From Arthrobacter tumbae (GTDB taxonomy: Bacteria > Actinomycetota > Actinomycetes > Actinomycetales > Micrococcaceae), in contig NZ_JAFBCC010000001.1 of assembly GCF_016907495.1 (NCBI RefSeq), positions 1,612,001 to 1,676,000 on the forward strand: a DNA stretch of 64,000 nucleotides, read 5' to 3'. Position numbers and translations under genes: made by a program. A model generated the notes under the pieces. The model made no database searches. It was not told the DNA's origin and saw only the letters and a list, made by a program, of their open reading frames with translations. This document shows, in pieces, positions 21,931 to 29,681 of this stretch; positions within the stretch are counted from its first letter, which is position 1, and each line of letters opens with the position of its first letter.

Positions 21931-22460
21931 GTTCTGCCAACTCAAATCCGCGCGCGACTGCGGGCAGCGCCGTGCGGTCGTCGGGCGGAGGACCTCGGGT
22001 GAACCCGCCTGCGCGCCCACCCCAGCGCCCTGCTTCGTCTGCCGCAAGGCCCGCGGGTAACCGTCCCGGGCTTGTGAAGCCCGCACCGAAGGCCAAGGCG
22101 CGTAAAGCGCGGCTGCTGGTCAGCAAGATCGACCCCTGGTCGGTCCTGAAGATGTCATTCCTCCTTTCCGTAGCGCTGGGGATTGTCACCGTGGTGGCTG
22201 CAATCGTGATCTGGACGGTGCTCGACCTGACGGGAATCTTCGACCGGGTGAATCAACTTCTCGGAGAGATCGCTGGATCAGAAGGCGCTGGCTTCGACCT
22301 GCGCCAGTTCGCGTCGCTGGGTCAGGTTGTGTCTTTCGCCACCATCATCGCCGTGGTGAATGTGGTTCTCCTGACCGCTCTGGCCATGCTCTCGGCGGTT
22401 CTCTACAACATCTCATCCACCCTCGTAGGTGGAATCGGAGTGACGCTCACAGACGACTGA
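21927..22460 (+). CDS. DUF3566 membrane protein
   Basis: Protein of 177 residues with a Pro/Ala/Arg-rich N-terminal tail (~70 residues) and a C-terminal DUF3566 domain: [20 protein letters not shown], then two membrane segments (about 75-98 and 130-158) separated by a short extracytoplasmic loop. DUF3566 proteins follow gyrA throughout the actinobacteria; the mycobacterial counterpart (Rv0007) is thought to relate to division, but no function is settled. GTGA overlap with gyrA indicates coupling. Confidence 0.88.
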
Positions 22461-22490
22461 TCGGTCGGTGATCGGGGCCAGGTTCTCAAT

Positions 22491-22520
22491 TTGTGGATCG
22501 CTGAGGGCCTACTGTAAAGT
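22491..22520 (+). promoter_or_regulatory. Possible tRNA-Ile promoter
   Basis: TTGTGG (22491-22496), an 18-base spacer and TAAAGT (22515-22520), ending 25 bases before the tRNA. Plausible but not strong. Confidence 0.4.
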
Positions 22521-22545
22521 CGTATCTCGGCCCGATGAGGTGCGG

Positions 22546-22619
22546 GGGCGTATAGCTCAGGCGGTTAGAGCGCTTCGCTGATAACGAAGAGGTCCCAGGT
22601 TCAAGTCCTGGTACGCCCA
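22546..22619 (+). tRNA. tRNA-Ile (GAT)
   Basis: 74-base cloverleaf: acceptor GGGCGTA pairs with TACGCCC, D-arm TAGCTCAGGCGGTTAGAGC, anticodon stem-loop CGCTGATAACG with GAT at 22580-22582, T-loop GGTTCAAGTCC, discriminator A. CCA is not encoded. The position downstream of gyrA is conserved in actinobacteria. Confidence 0.97.
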
Positions 22620-22659
22620 CGGATTCTGAAACCGGCAGGTAACTGCAAGGAGGAGCACT

Positions 22660-22776
22660 GTGAAGAAGTTGCTGGTAGCGGCAGCTGCTGTTGCAGGGGT
22701 TCTCGCCTACAAACGGTGGCAGGAGTCCGAGAAAGACAAGGAAGTGTGGAGTAGCGCGACGGATCCGGTCGAGTAA
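22660..22776 (+). CDS. DLW-39 family mini-protein
   Basis: 38-residue protein starting at a GTG behind the strong site AAGGAGGAG. It has one hydrophobic N-terminal segment (KKLLVAAAAVAGVLAYKRW) and a charged tail in which the family motif appears as EVW instead of DLW, followed by the usual ATD. Members of the family are single-pass mini-proteins found between tRNA-Ile and tRNA-Ala genes after gyrA in actinobacteria. Function unknown; the hydrophobic helix suggests a membrane location. Confidence 0.85.
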   Translation: MKKLLVAAAAVAGVLAYKRWQESEKDKEVWSSATDPVE

Positions 22777-22821
22777 AACTTCACCAGTTGGTCGGGGTAT
22801 ACTGATCAGGTTCCGTTTTAC

Positions 22822-22894
22822 GGGGGCATGGCGCAATTGGTAGCGCACCTGCTTTGCAAGCAGGGGGTTCGGGGTTCGAGTCCCCGTGCCTCCA
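22822..22894 (+). tRNA. tRNA-Ala (TGC)
   Basis: 73-base cloverleaf: acceptor GGGGGCA with TGCCTCC (one G-U), D-arm TGGCGCAATTGGTAGCGC, anticodon stem CCTGC/GCAGG with TGC at 22855-22857, T-loop GGTTCGAGTCC, discriminator A. Confidence 0.97.
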
Positions 22895-22897
22895 CCG

Positions 22898-22939
22898 AAA
22901 GGGAAAGGCTCCAGCCGAGAGGCTGGAGCCTTTCCCTGT
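22898..22939. terminator. Bidirectional terminator after tRNA-Ala
   Basis: Perfect 16-bp inverted repeat, GGGAAAGGCTCCAGCC (22901-22916) and its complement (22921-22936), loop GAGA. It separates tRNA-Ala from the convergent glycosyltransferase gene. Confidence 0.85.
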
Positions 22940-22949
22940 TAAGTGGTGC

Positions 22950-23831
22950 CTAGCGGTTGGTCGCTGTAGTGCGGGCAGCCCGCGCGGTGTGCACCGCACG
23001 CAACACCTTCGCGGGGTAGTAGATCGACATGAAGATCAGCATCGGAATCTTGAGAACCTTCTTGTCAATCTGGTGAGCCCGGTAAGTGCGGTCGAACCTC
23101 GTGACGTAGTAACGGTAGTCCTTGGGCGAATTCTCGAGACGCCGGGCTGACATCCCGCTGACCATGGCGGGGATGTAGCGGATGATGAGCTCCTGTTCCG
23201 CAAGATGCAGAGAGAGGTCTATGTCCTCATGCATCTCATCCAACTCATCAAGACAGGTGTAGTTCCGGATCTGTTCCCAGGCCGTGCTGCGAAGCGCCAT
23301 GTTGGAGCCGAATAAGAAGTGGTACTGGTTGCGCGCGAGCTTGAGTACGAGTTGGCGCATCTTGTCATCCGCTTTCAGCCCCCACCGCCGCATCGGCATG
23401 TCGTAGTAAACAACAGGTCCGGTCGCAGCGGCGACGGTCGGATCGCTGAAGCCCGCCTGCACCGTTTCGACCCAGTCCGGCTCGAGCACTGAATCCGCAT
23501 CGATTCGGCCCAGTACATCACCTGTCGCGTGGTTCAGACCGAAGTTTCTCGTTGGTATGAGACCCTGCCGGTCGTTCTGCTCCAGCAGGTGAATTGGGCT
23601 CTCAGGGTACTCCAGCTGCATCTGGCGGACGATGTCTGCGGTGTGGTCGGTGGAGCGGTTATCGACCACCAGAATCTCATAAGCCGGCATGGACTGGTAG
23701 ATAGCCGCAATGAGGCACTGGCGGATGACGCTTTCTTCGTTGTACGCCGGGATGACTATCGACACGGACGGCTTCGCGGGGTGCACGGCCGTAAATCTAT
23801 CACCAGCCGGGGAGGCTCTGGCCCCGGACAT
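22950..23831 (-). CDS. Family 2 glycosyltransferase
   Basis: Cytoplasmic or membrane-associated glycosyltransferase of the GT-A fold. SVSIVIPAYNEESVIRQCL near the N-terminus binds the nucleotide; VDNRSTDHT and the metal-binding DxD in GRIDADSVLEPDWV follow; ELDEMHEDIDLSLHLAE is the acceptor region. The last ~50 residues include KVLKIPMLIFMSIYYPAKVLR, an amphipathic or membrane-touching segment. Substrate unknown. The first ATG (23831) abuts the terminator of the upstream gene and has no ribosome site, so a GTG at 23786 (VHPAKPSVSIV) may be the true start. Confidence 0.88.
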   Translation of the reverse strand: MSGARASPAGDRFTAVHPAKPSVSIVIPAYNEESVIRQCLIAAIYQSMPAYEILVVDNRSTDHTADIVRQMQLEYPESPIHLLEQNDRQGLIPTRNFGLNHATGDVLGRIDADSVLEPDWVETVQAGFSDPTVAAATGPVVYYDMPMRRWGLKADDKMRQLVLKLARNQYHFLFGSNMALRSTAWEQIRNYTCLDELDEMHEDIDLSLHLAEQELIIRYIPAMVSGMSARRLENSPKDYRYYVTRFDRTYRAHQIDKKVLKIPMLIFMSIYYPAKVLRAVHTARAARTTATNR

Positions 23832-23832
23832 G

Positions 23833-23875
23833 AAAAAAGCGGGAAAGATCCTCCAATGGGTGGATCTTTCCCGCT
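23833..23875 (-). terminator. Terminator of the 11-mer repeat protein gene
   Basis: A 14-bp stem (AGCGGGAAAGATCC at 23838-23851 with its complement at 23862-23875), followed in the minus direction by six T, a classic Rho-independent terminator 20 bases after the stop at 23896. Confidence 0.9.
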
Positions 23876-23895
23876 GTCAGCGGATTGAGAGGCAA

Positions 23896-24699
23896 CTAGA
23901 CGGCGGGCCCCTTCGGTGCGCCGGCGTCAGGGTTGGTCTTTTCAGCTGCTCGGTCAGCAGCTTCCTTGATGTCGTTCACAGCCTGCTTGGCATCGTCATT
24001 GTGTGCGATGTCCGCAACCGGCGTCGGTTCGACCGGAGCCGGGGTCTTCCAGGGATCTTCCACAGGCTGTGATGCGCGCCAGACCGCGATTCCGGCTGTT
24101 ACGGCTGCGGCGATGATGCCGGCAATGAGCCAGCCCTTGCCGCTTTTGCGCTGCTTGCTTCGCTTGAGGTCTTTCGCGGCGCGCTGCGCGGCGACAACGG
24201 CTGCCTTCTGGTACTTCTTCACGGCCTTCTTGTCACCGGTCACCTTGGTGACAACACCGGCAACGCCGGCCGGGATGGTCGCAGCTGCCAGCGTGCGCGA
24301 CGCTGAATCAGCGGCGTCGCCAAGCCGGTGCGACACTGCCGGGATGTACTCGCCCACCACGCGGTCACGAGCCTGGTTGAGAGCCGGAGTTGCGCGGTCC
24401 AGGGTGCCCTGGATGCGCGGGGCCGTGCCGTCGACAAACTGGTTGATCCGCGGGCCTACGCGGTCCAGGCTCTCCTGGATTCGGGGGGTGACGACGGCGA
24501 CGCCGTCAGACAGACCCTGTGCTGCGCGGTTGATGCTCTGCTGGATCTTGGGCGAGGCCGTTTCGATTCCCCGTTCGATACGCGGCGCCACCCATCCTCT
24601 CGCGGCATCCACTCGCGGAGCGGCCCAATCCCGCGCCGTGCCGACGCCCATCAGAACGTTGTTCTCAAGGCTGCGGACAACGCTTTCGGATTTCTTCAC
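23896..24699 (-). CDS. Membrane-anchored protein with eight 11-residue repeats
   Basis: Not a family I can name. The 267-residue protein (GTG at 24699 behind GGGAGGTAG) has eight consecutive 11-residue units at residues 26-113, consensus (A/V)xPRIxxxhDR, with Pro at 28, 39, 50, 72, 83, 94 and 105. A basic stretch rich in Lys and Ala follows (152-188), then a membrane segment (189-207) and an acidic, Pro/Ala-rich tail. Undecad repeats of this sort form 11/3 amphipathic helices in LEA proteins, apolipoproteins and synucleins, so lipid-surface binding is a reasonable guess. Monocistronic, with its own strong terminator. Confidence 0.8.
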   Translation of the reverse strand: MKKSESVVRSLENNVLMGVGTARDWAAPRVDAARGWVAPRIERGIETASPKIQQSINRAAQGLSDGVAVVTPRIQESLDRVGPRINQFVDGTAPRIQGTLDRATPALNQARDRVVGEYIPAVSHRLGDAADSASRTLAAATIPAGVAGVVTKVTGDKKAVKKYQKAAVVAAQRAAKDLKRSKQRKSGKGWLIAGIIAAAVTAGIAVWRASQPVEDPWKTPAPVEPTPVADIAHNDDAKQAVNDIKEAADRAAEKTNPDAGAPKGPAV

Positions 24700-24852
24700 A
24701 ACTACCTCCCGTGGATAGTGACTGTTGTCAGTCAGCCTACGTGCTATCCCGAGGTCCATGCTATCCGGAGGTTTGTTTCACAGTATTTTCACTGTGCGCG
24801 GAACGAGGTTGTTCCAGGAGATACCGCCGACGTGCGTGAAAGAATGAATGGC

Positions 24853-25395
24853 ATGACAGCTATTGCTACTGCACACGCAACCATCCATACCAGCCTCGGG
24901 GACATCAAGGTGGAGCTTTACGGCAACCACGCCCCCAAGACGGTCAAGAACTTCACGGGTCTTGCTACCGGTGAGATCAAGTGGACCCACCCGAGCACGG
25001 GTGAGGAAACCAACGCACCGCTCTACGACGGCACCATCTTCCACCGCGTCATCAAGGACTTCATGATCCAGGGTGGCGATCCCCTGGGACAGGGTATTGG
25101 CGGTCCGGGCTACAAGTTCGACGATGAAATCAATCCCGATCTGGACTTCACCGCGCCCTACAAGCTGGCAATGGCGAACGCCGGTCTGCAGAATGGCCGC
25201 GGAACCAACGGCTCGCAGTTCTTCATCACGTCGGTTCCGACCACCTGGCTGCAGGGTAAGCACACCATTTTTGGAGAGGTCAAGGACGAGTCGTCACGCG
25301 CCATCGTGGACCAGCTCAACTCGATCGCCACCGATGGACGCGACAAGCCTCTCGAAGACGTCGTGATCAACAGCATCAGCATCGAGCAGGCCTAG
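24853..25395 (+). CDS. ppiA: Peptidyl-prolyl cis-trans isomerase, cyclophilin type
   Basis: Cytoplasmic cyclophilin of 180 residues without a signal peptide. The active-site blocks are present: FHRVIKDFMIQGGDP (catalytic Arg in FHRV), NGRGTNGSQFFIT, and the HTIFGEV strand. I start it at the ATG at 24853 (MTAIATAHATIHTSLGDIK); another ATG three codons upstream is equally in frame. The much longer open frame upstream runs opposite the repeat-protein gene and is not coding. Position downstream of the tRNA cluster matches ppiA of other actinobacteria. Confidence 0.94.
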   Translation: MTAIATAHATIHTSLGDIKVELYGNHAPKTVKNFTGLATGEIKWTHPSTGEETNAPLYDGTIFHRVIKDFMIQGGDPLGQGIGGPGYKFDDEINPDLDFTAPYKLAMANAGLQNGRGTNGSQFFITSVPTTWLQGKHTIFGEVKDESSRAIVDQLNSIATDGRDKPLEDVVINSISIEQA

Positions 25396-25401
25396 CGGCT
25401 C

Positions 25402-26268
25402 ATGACCTATGGAATCCCGGCCGGCCGGCCGGATGAGGACGTTCCCGTGTGCCCGCGCCACCCGGACCGGGTGAGCTATGTGCGGTGTCAACGATGTGGC
25501 AGGCCCGCCTGCCCGGAATGCCAGCGTCCGGCGGCCGTCGGGATCCAGTGCGTCGACTGCGTGCGTGAAGCGCAGCGCCAGACTCCGGCCACGCGCACCA
25601 TCTTCGGCGGAACAGTGCGGCAGGGGCGGCCGCTGGTGACCTTCTCGCTCATTGGTGCCTGCGTGGCGCTGTTCCTTGCCCAACTTGCCATCCCCGGCGT
25701 GACCGACGCACTGGCATACGCGGGTATCTACACCTCGGGCATCGTCACCCCGGAACCTTGGCGCATGATCACCGCCGCGTTCCTCCATTCCACAGGATTC
25801 CTGCTCCATATCGGATTCAACATGTACGCGCTCTGGATCATCGGGCAGGCTCTTGAACCCCTGCTGGGACGGGCAAGGTTTCTTGCCCTCTATCTGATCG
25901 CTGCTTTCGGCGGATCGGTTGCTGTACTGCTCTTGACCAACCCACTGCAGGGCGTCGTCGGAGCATCAGGAGCAGTTTTCGGGCTTTTCGGAGCCATGCT
26001 CATCGTGCAGAGGCGACGTGGTGGGGATGTACGGCAACTGGTTGTGCTCATCGCCATTAATACCGTTCTCGGCTTTGTGGTTGCGGGGATCTCCTGGCAG
26101 GCCCACCTCGGCGGTCTGCTGGCCGGAAGCGCTGCCGCGGCCATCATCGCCTATACACCGCGGAGTCCGAAGCGCTCCCTGATCCAATGGTCCGGGTTGG
26201 CGGTGCTGACCGTCGTGCTGTTGGCGCTGACCTTCGTCGGCGCGAGCCTGGTTGCTTTTCCGGCGTAG
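25402..26268 (+). CDS. Rhomboid family intramembrane serine protease
   Basis: Polytopic protease of 288 residues that cleaves membrane segments inside the bilayer. An N-terminal cysteine-rich B-box-like zinc motif (CPRHPDRVSYVRCQRCGRPA, then CPEC and CVDC) precedes about six membrane helices. The catalytic Ser is in GASGAVFGLFG (near residue 188) and the catalytic His in AHLGGLLAG (near 235). HIGFNMYALW provides the conserved His-x3-Asn of the second helix. It begins 7 bases after ppiA and is probably co-transcribed. Confidence 0.94.
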   Translation: MTYGIPAGRPDEDVPVCPRHPDRVSYVRCQRCGRPACPECQRPAAVGIQCVDCVREAQRQTPATRTIFGGTVRQGRPLVTFSLIGACVALFLAQLAIPGVTDALAYAGIYTSGIVTPEPWRMITAAFLHSTGFLLHIGFNMYALWIIGQALEPLLGRARFLALYLIAAFGGSVAVLLLTNPLQGVVGASGAVFGLFGAMLIVQRRRGGDVRQLVVLIAINTVLGFVVAGISWQAHLGGLLAGSAAAAIIAYTPRSPKRSLIQWSGLAVLTVVLLALTFVGASLVAFPA

Positions 26269-26421
26269 TTTTCCACAGGGCTTATCCCCAGTGGGGAAAA
26301 CTTACACACATGTAATTCCACAGCTGTGGATAAGCAATCCCAAGGTTTACACGGAACGGACTGATGAATCCGCCCAAGTTACACACAGCTGTGGATAACT
26401 CAGTGCACAACCTGTGTACGG
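26269..26421. promoter_or_regulatory. DnaA-box cluster between convergent genes
   Basis: No gene. Within 130 bases: TTTTCCACA (26269-26277), TTATCCCCA (26282-26290) and two perfect boxes on the minus strand (TGTGGATAA at 26325-26333 and 26390-26398). The two perfect boxes sit in an exact 15-bp direct repeat, CACAGCTGTGGATAA (26319-26333 and 26384-26398). Both neighbouring genes end here, so the cluster cannot be a promoter for them; titration or nucleotide exchange of DnaA is possible. Confidence 0.75.
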
Positions 26422-27132
26422 CTACGTAATTGCTTGCCGTACTTCGGCGAGTAGGTTCCGCATCGCTGTCTCAGCCGCGCCAGGGTCGGCCTCGGCGATC
26501 GCTGCTGCGACGGCTTCGTGGCTGGCGAGCGCGTGCTCACGGGGTTTGCGGGGCATTAATCCCTGGTTAGTCCTGCCACGCAGGACTTCAGTGACAACGC
26601 CGTCGAGTGCGGAGAACATCTCATTACCGCTGGCGAGCAGGAGCAGTGCATGGAATTCCACATCCGCAGCAAGAAACTCGTCAAGACGGCCGGCCTCGCC
26701 GAGTATGCGCAGCTGTTGGGCAAGGTCGACGACGACGGCGCGCTGCTCCTGAGTGGCGTTGCGCGCTGCTCCTGCCGCAGCGAGCGGCTCGACCGCACAG
26801 CGCAGTTCCGTCAGACTCTTGAACTGTTTTGCGCGGGAGGTTCCTTCCAGGCGCCAGCGGATGATCCGCGCGTCGTACACGTTCCAGTGGCGGGGTGACT
26901 GCACCACTATTCCGACGCGGCGTTTGCTGAACACGAGGTTCATCGATTCGAGAATGCGCATGCAGTCGCGAATCACGGTTCGTGAGACTCCAAACCGCTC
27001 CTGTAATGCTTCGATTGTCAGGCGTTCACCCGGTTGCAGCTCACCGCTGACTATGCTGCGTCCCAGCTCCTCGATGATGCTGCTGTACATGACGGCGGCC
27101 ACCGGTGCGGGGCCTTTCGAGGACAGCGCCAC
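26422..27132 (-). CDS. gntR: GntR-type regulator of gluconate use (FadR subfamily)
   Basis: Transcription factor with an N-terminal winged helix (ERLTIEALQERFGVSRTVIRDCMRILESMNLV) and a helical FCD ligand domain with metal-binding His/Asp positions (DVEFHALLLLASGN, EHALASHEAVAAAI). From the GTG at 27132, which has GGAAAGG upstream, it is 236 residues. It is divergent from gntK-gntP, with two matching palindromes between, so it most likely represses the gluconate operon and responds to gluconate or 6-phosphogluconate. Some strains may use an earlier start at 27186. Confidence 0.88.
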   Translation of the reverse strand: MALSSKGPAPVAAVMYSSIIEELGRSIVSGELQPGERLTIEALQERFGVSRTVIRDCMRILESMNLVFSKRRVGIVVQSPRHWNVYDARIIRWRLEGTSRAKQFKSLTELRCAVEPLAAAGAARNATQEQRAVVVDLAQQLRILGEAGRLDEFLAADVEFHALLLLASGNEMFSALDGVVTEVLRGRTNQGLMPRKPREHALASHEAVAAAIAEADPGAAETAMRNLLAEVRQAIT

Positions 27133-27189
27133 TGAGAAACCTTTCCGAGGTAGGGGTGGGATCAGGATAAGCCGGGAAGGCGGCAATTC

Positions 27190-27228
27190 AAAGGTAGTAT
27201 CTTTCGGTCCATCAAAGGTGCTACCTTT
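27190..27228. promoter_or_regulatory. Two operators for the GntR-type regulator
   Basis: AAAGGT-GCT-ACCTTT (27214-27228) is a perfect palindrome. AAAGGTAGTATCTTT (27190-27204) has the same arms with one mismatch. They start 24 bases apart in the gap between divergent gntR and gntK, which makes GntR the obvious candidate ligand. Confidence 0.7.
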
Positions 27229-27293
27229 ATGGTCGAGTAAATTGAGCGTTGCGTCACAGGAGGCGCGAGCGACAAGGAAGTCGAGGAGTTAGC

Positions 27294-27806
27294 GTGAAAT
27301 CACGAATGCATCTGGTGATCATGGGCGTGTCAGGATCAGGCAAGACGACGATCGCCACGGCACTGGCGGAGCGTCTGGGCTGGATCTATGCCGAAGCGGA
27401 CGAATTTCATTCCCGTGAGAACATCACCAAAATGACCCAGGGTATTGCTCTGACGGATGAGGATCGCAAGCCCTGGCTGGACTCGATCGCGCGATGGATC
27501 AGCGAGAAGAGCGCCAGTGGAGAATCCACCATCGTGACGTGTTCGGCGTTGCGGAGGAGTTACCGCGATGTGCTGGCCGCTGCCGACGGTGACGTCCGGT
27601 TTGTTCACCTGCTCGGCGATGTTGAACTCATCCGCTCGCGCATGAAGACACGGACCGGCCACTTCATGCCTGAATCACTGTTGCCATCGCAGGTCAACAC
27701 CCTCGAAATACTCCAGGAGAACGAACGCGGGCTCACTGTCGACAATGTCGGCACGCCCGCGGAAGTCACGGATCGCATCATGGCCGAGCTGGGCCCGACC
27801 GCCTGA
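27294..27806 (+). CDS. gntK: Gluconokinase
   Basis: Phosphorylates gluconate to 6-phosphogluconate with ATP. Walker A GVSGSGKT is at residues 11-18; the gluconate-binding block EADEFHSRENITKMTQGIAL and CSALRRSYRDVL are characteristic of GntK. From the GTG at 27294 with a GAGGAG site it is 170 residues, the usual size. gntP follows after 30 bases. The product feeds the 6-phosphogluconate dehydrogenase encoded near dnaN. Confidence 0.95.
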   Translation: MKSRMHLVIMGVSGSGKTTIATALAERLGWIYAEADEFHSRENITKMTQGIALTDEDRKPWLDSIARWISEKSASGESTIVTCSALRRSYRDVLAAADGDVRFVHLLGDVELIRSRMKTRTGHFMPESLLPSQVNTLEILQENERGLTVDNVGTPAEVTDRIMAELGPTA

Positions 27807-27836
27807 GAACCAAAGAAATTAACGGAGAAGTAATTC

Positions 27837-29237
27837 ATGCTCATTGAAGGCTGGACTCAGACGCTTGGCGCTGGTCCGCTCCTGCTCATCGCCGCGGCCG
27901 CAATTGCGGTGCTGCTGCTCCTCATTATCAAACTGCGCATTCATGCGTTTGTAGCGCTGATTCTGGTCAGTTTGCTCACGGCATTCGCAACCGGAATACC
28001 AGCTGATCAGGTGGTTCCCGTACTGACGAGCGGATTCGGTTCCACTTTGGCGACGGTGGCGCTGCTCGTCGGCCTCGGAGCAATGCTGGGCCGCCTGGTC
28101 GAAACAAGCGGCGGCGCGAAAGTGCTCGCCGACTACCTGATCGGCAAGTTCGGCGAGAAAAGGGCTCCACTCGCTCTCGGCATCGCTTCGCTGCTTTTTG
28201 GCTTTCCGATCTTCTTCGACGCCGGTTTGGTGGTCATGCTGCCGGTGGTGTTCTCAGTTGCCCGGCGACTGGGCGGCGGCGTCCTGATCTATGGCCTGCC
28301 GGCCGCCGGTGCCTTCTCTGTCATGCACATCTTCGTTCCACCGCATCCCGGGCCGGTTGCAGCCTCCGAATTTTTCGGAGCCAACATCGGGCTTGTCGTG
28401 CTGGTCGGGTTGATCGCTGCAATACCGACCTGGTACGTCACGTGCTACCTCTACGGGCTATGGATGGGCAAGCGCATAGTCCTGCCGATTCCAGCGCTCC
28501 TCGGCCAGGCCGATGAAGAACACGAGAGTAATCCGCCGGCCTTCGGCACCGTCGTTGGAATCCTACTGCTGCCGCTGGTCCTCATCTTCCTGAACACAGG
28601 CCTGAACGCGCTGAACGTCGGAGGGGCACTCCCGGAGGGAACTTCGGATCAGGTCTGGTTCCAGGTCCTGCGCACCGTGGGTGAGACGCCCGTCGCACTG
28701 CTGATCTCGCTGCTCGTCGCGGCATACGTGCTGGGACGGCGCCGAGGTATTGAAAAGTCTGCATTGGAGAAGGTCCTCGAATCATCGCTGGGGCCGGTCT
28801 GCTCGGTCATCCTCATCACCGGCGCCGGCGGCATGTTCGGCGGTGTACTTCGCTCCTCCGGCATCGGATCGGCACTTGAGGGTGCGCTCGGCAACCTCGG
28901 GATCCCGGTCATCCTCGCGGGATTCCTGATCGCGGCCATTCTCCGTATTGCACAGGGTTCAGCGACGGTTGCGCTGACCACAGCGGCTGGATTGATCAGC
29001 CCCGCCATTGCATCCTCGGACTACAACGGTCTGCAGCTCGCTGCCCTCGTCATTGCGGTGGCCGCCGGATCCGTTGTGGCCAGCCATGTCAATGACTCCG
29101 GATTCTGGTTGGTCGGCCGGTTCTTCGACATGGATGTGAAGACGACTTTCAAGACCTGGACGGTCATGGAAACTGCTATTGGCGTGATGGGCTTCGGAAT
29201 CGCCGCATCAGTCTTCGGGCTTGCTTCCCTCGGGTGA
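27837..29237 (+). CDS. gntP: Gluconate permease, GntP family
   Basis: Proton-coupled importer of gluconate, 466 residues with about 12-14 membrane helices. Family blocks include the FGFPIFFDAGLVVMLPV helix pair, FVPPHPGPVAAS and, near the C-terminus, SHVNDSGFWLVGRFF. ATG behind GGAGAAG. Co-transcribed with gntK and controlled by the divergent regulator. Confidence 0.95.
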   Translation: MLIEGWTQTLGAGPLLLIAAAAIAVLLLLIIKLRIHAFVALILVSLLTAFATGIPADQVVPVLTSGFGSTLATVALLVGLGAMLGRLVETSGGAKVLADYLIGKFGEKRAPLALGIASLLFGFPIFFDAGLVVMLPVVFSVARRLGGGVLIYGLPAAGAFSVMHIFVPPHPGPVAASEFFGANIGLVVLVGLIAAIPTWYVTCYLYGLWMGKRIVLPIPALLGQADEEHESNPPAFGTVVGILLLPLVLIFLNTGLNALNVGGALPEGTSDQVWFQVLRTVGETPVALLISLLVAAYVLGRRRGIEKSALEKVLESSLGPVCSVILITGAGGMFGGVLRSSGIGSALEGALGNLGIPVILAGFLIAAILRIAQGSATVALTTAAGLISPAIASSDYNGLQLAALVIAVAAGSVVASHVNDSGFWLVGRFFDMDVKTTFKTWTVMETAIGVMGFGIAASVFGLASLG

Positions 29238-29250
29238 ACCGGCGGAAGAC

Positions 29251-29496
29251 CTACCGCCAGCGGGTTGTCATCAGGAACCCGGCAATAGCGACTCCGAAGC
29301 CGATCAGGATGTTCCAGGAGTCGATACCCGGAATCGGGAAGCGTCCCTCAGAGATGTAGTAGACCAGAATCCACAGCAGGCCGACCACCATCAGCCCGAA
29401 CATCACCGGCTTGTACCAGACCGGGTTCGGCTTCGGTTCCGCAGCGGCGCGCGTTTTCGGCTCGACCTGCTTCTTGCGGGACTTCGACTCGGGCAC
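29251..29496 (-). CDS. crgA: Cell division protein CrgA
   Basis: 81-residue protein with two membrane helices (MFGLMVVGLLWILVYYI and ILIGFGVAIAGFLMTT) after a basic, Glu-rich N-terminus, ending TTRWR as CrgA proteins do. CrgA localises to the septum and, in mycobacteria, helps recruit FtsI and CwsA. The start is the GTG at 29496 with a perfect AGGAGG; a longer frame to 29571 has no ribosome site. Its position beside the PknAB-RodA-PbpA cluster is conserved. Confidence 0.93.
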   Translation of the reverse strand: MPESKSRKKQVEPKTRAAAEPKPNPVWYKPVMFGLMVVGLLWILVYYISEGRFPIPGIDSWNILIGFGVAIAGFLMTTRWR

Positions 29497-29681
29497 GGAT
29501 CCTCCTAGACGGCGGCTGGGCGTCCAGCCGCTGTGTTTGCGGTCATACAGCTCGGAACGCGGCGGCGACACCGGTTATCCTGAGAAAGGACCTATGTCAT
29601 CGGCGCGGTTCTAGCTGCCCATTCTAGCTAATGAACCGCTGCTGCGACGCCCGACATCATATTCGTAGGCAGGGAGAAGGA

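Noticed and set aside
24328..24852. Long N-terminal extension of the cyclophilin frame
   Set aside because: It lies antisense to the repeat-protein gene and matches no cyclophilin sequence; the domain begins at 24853.
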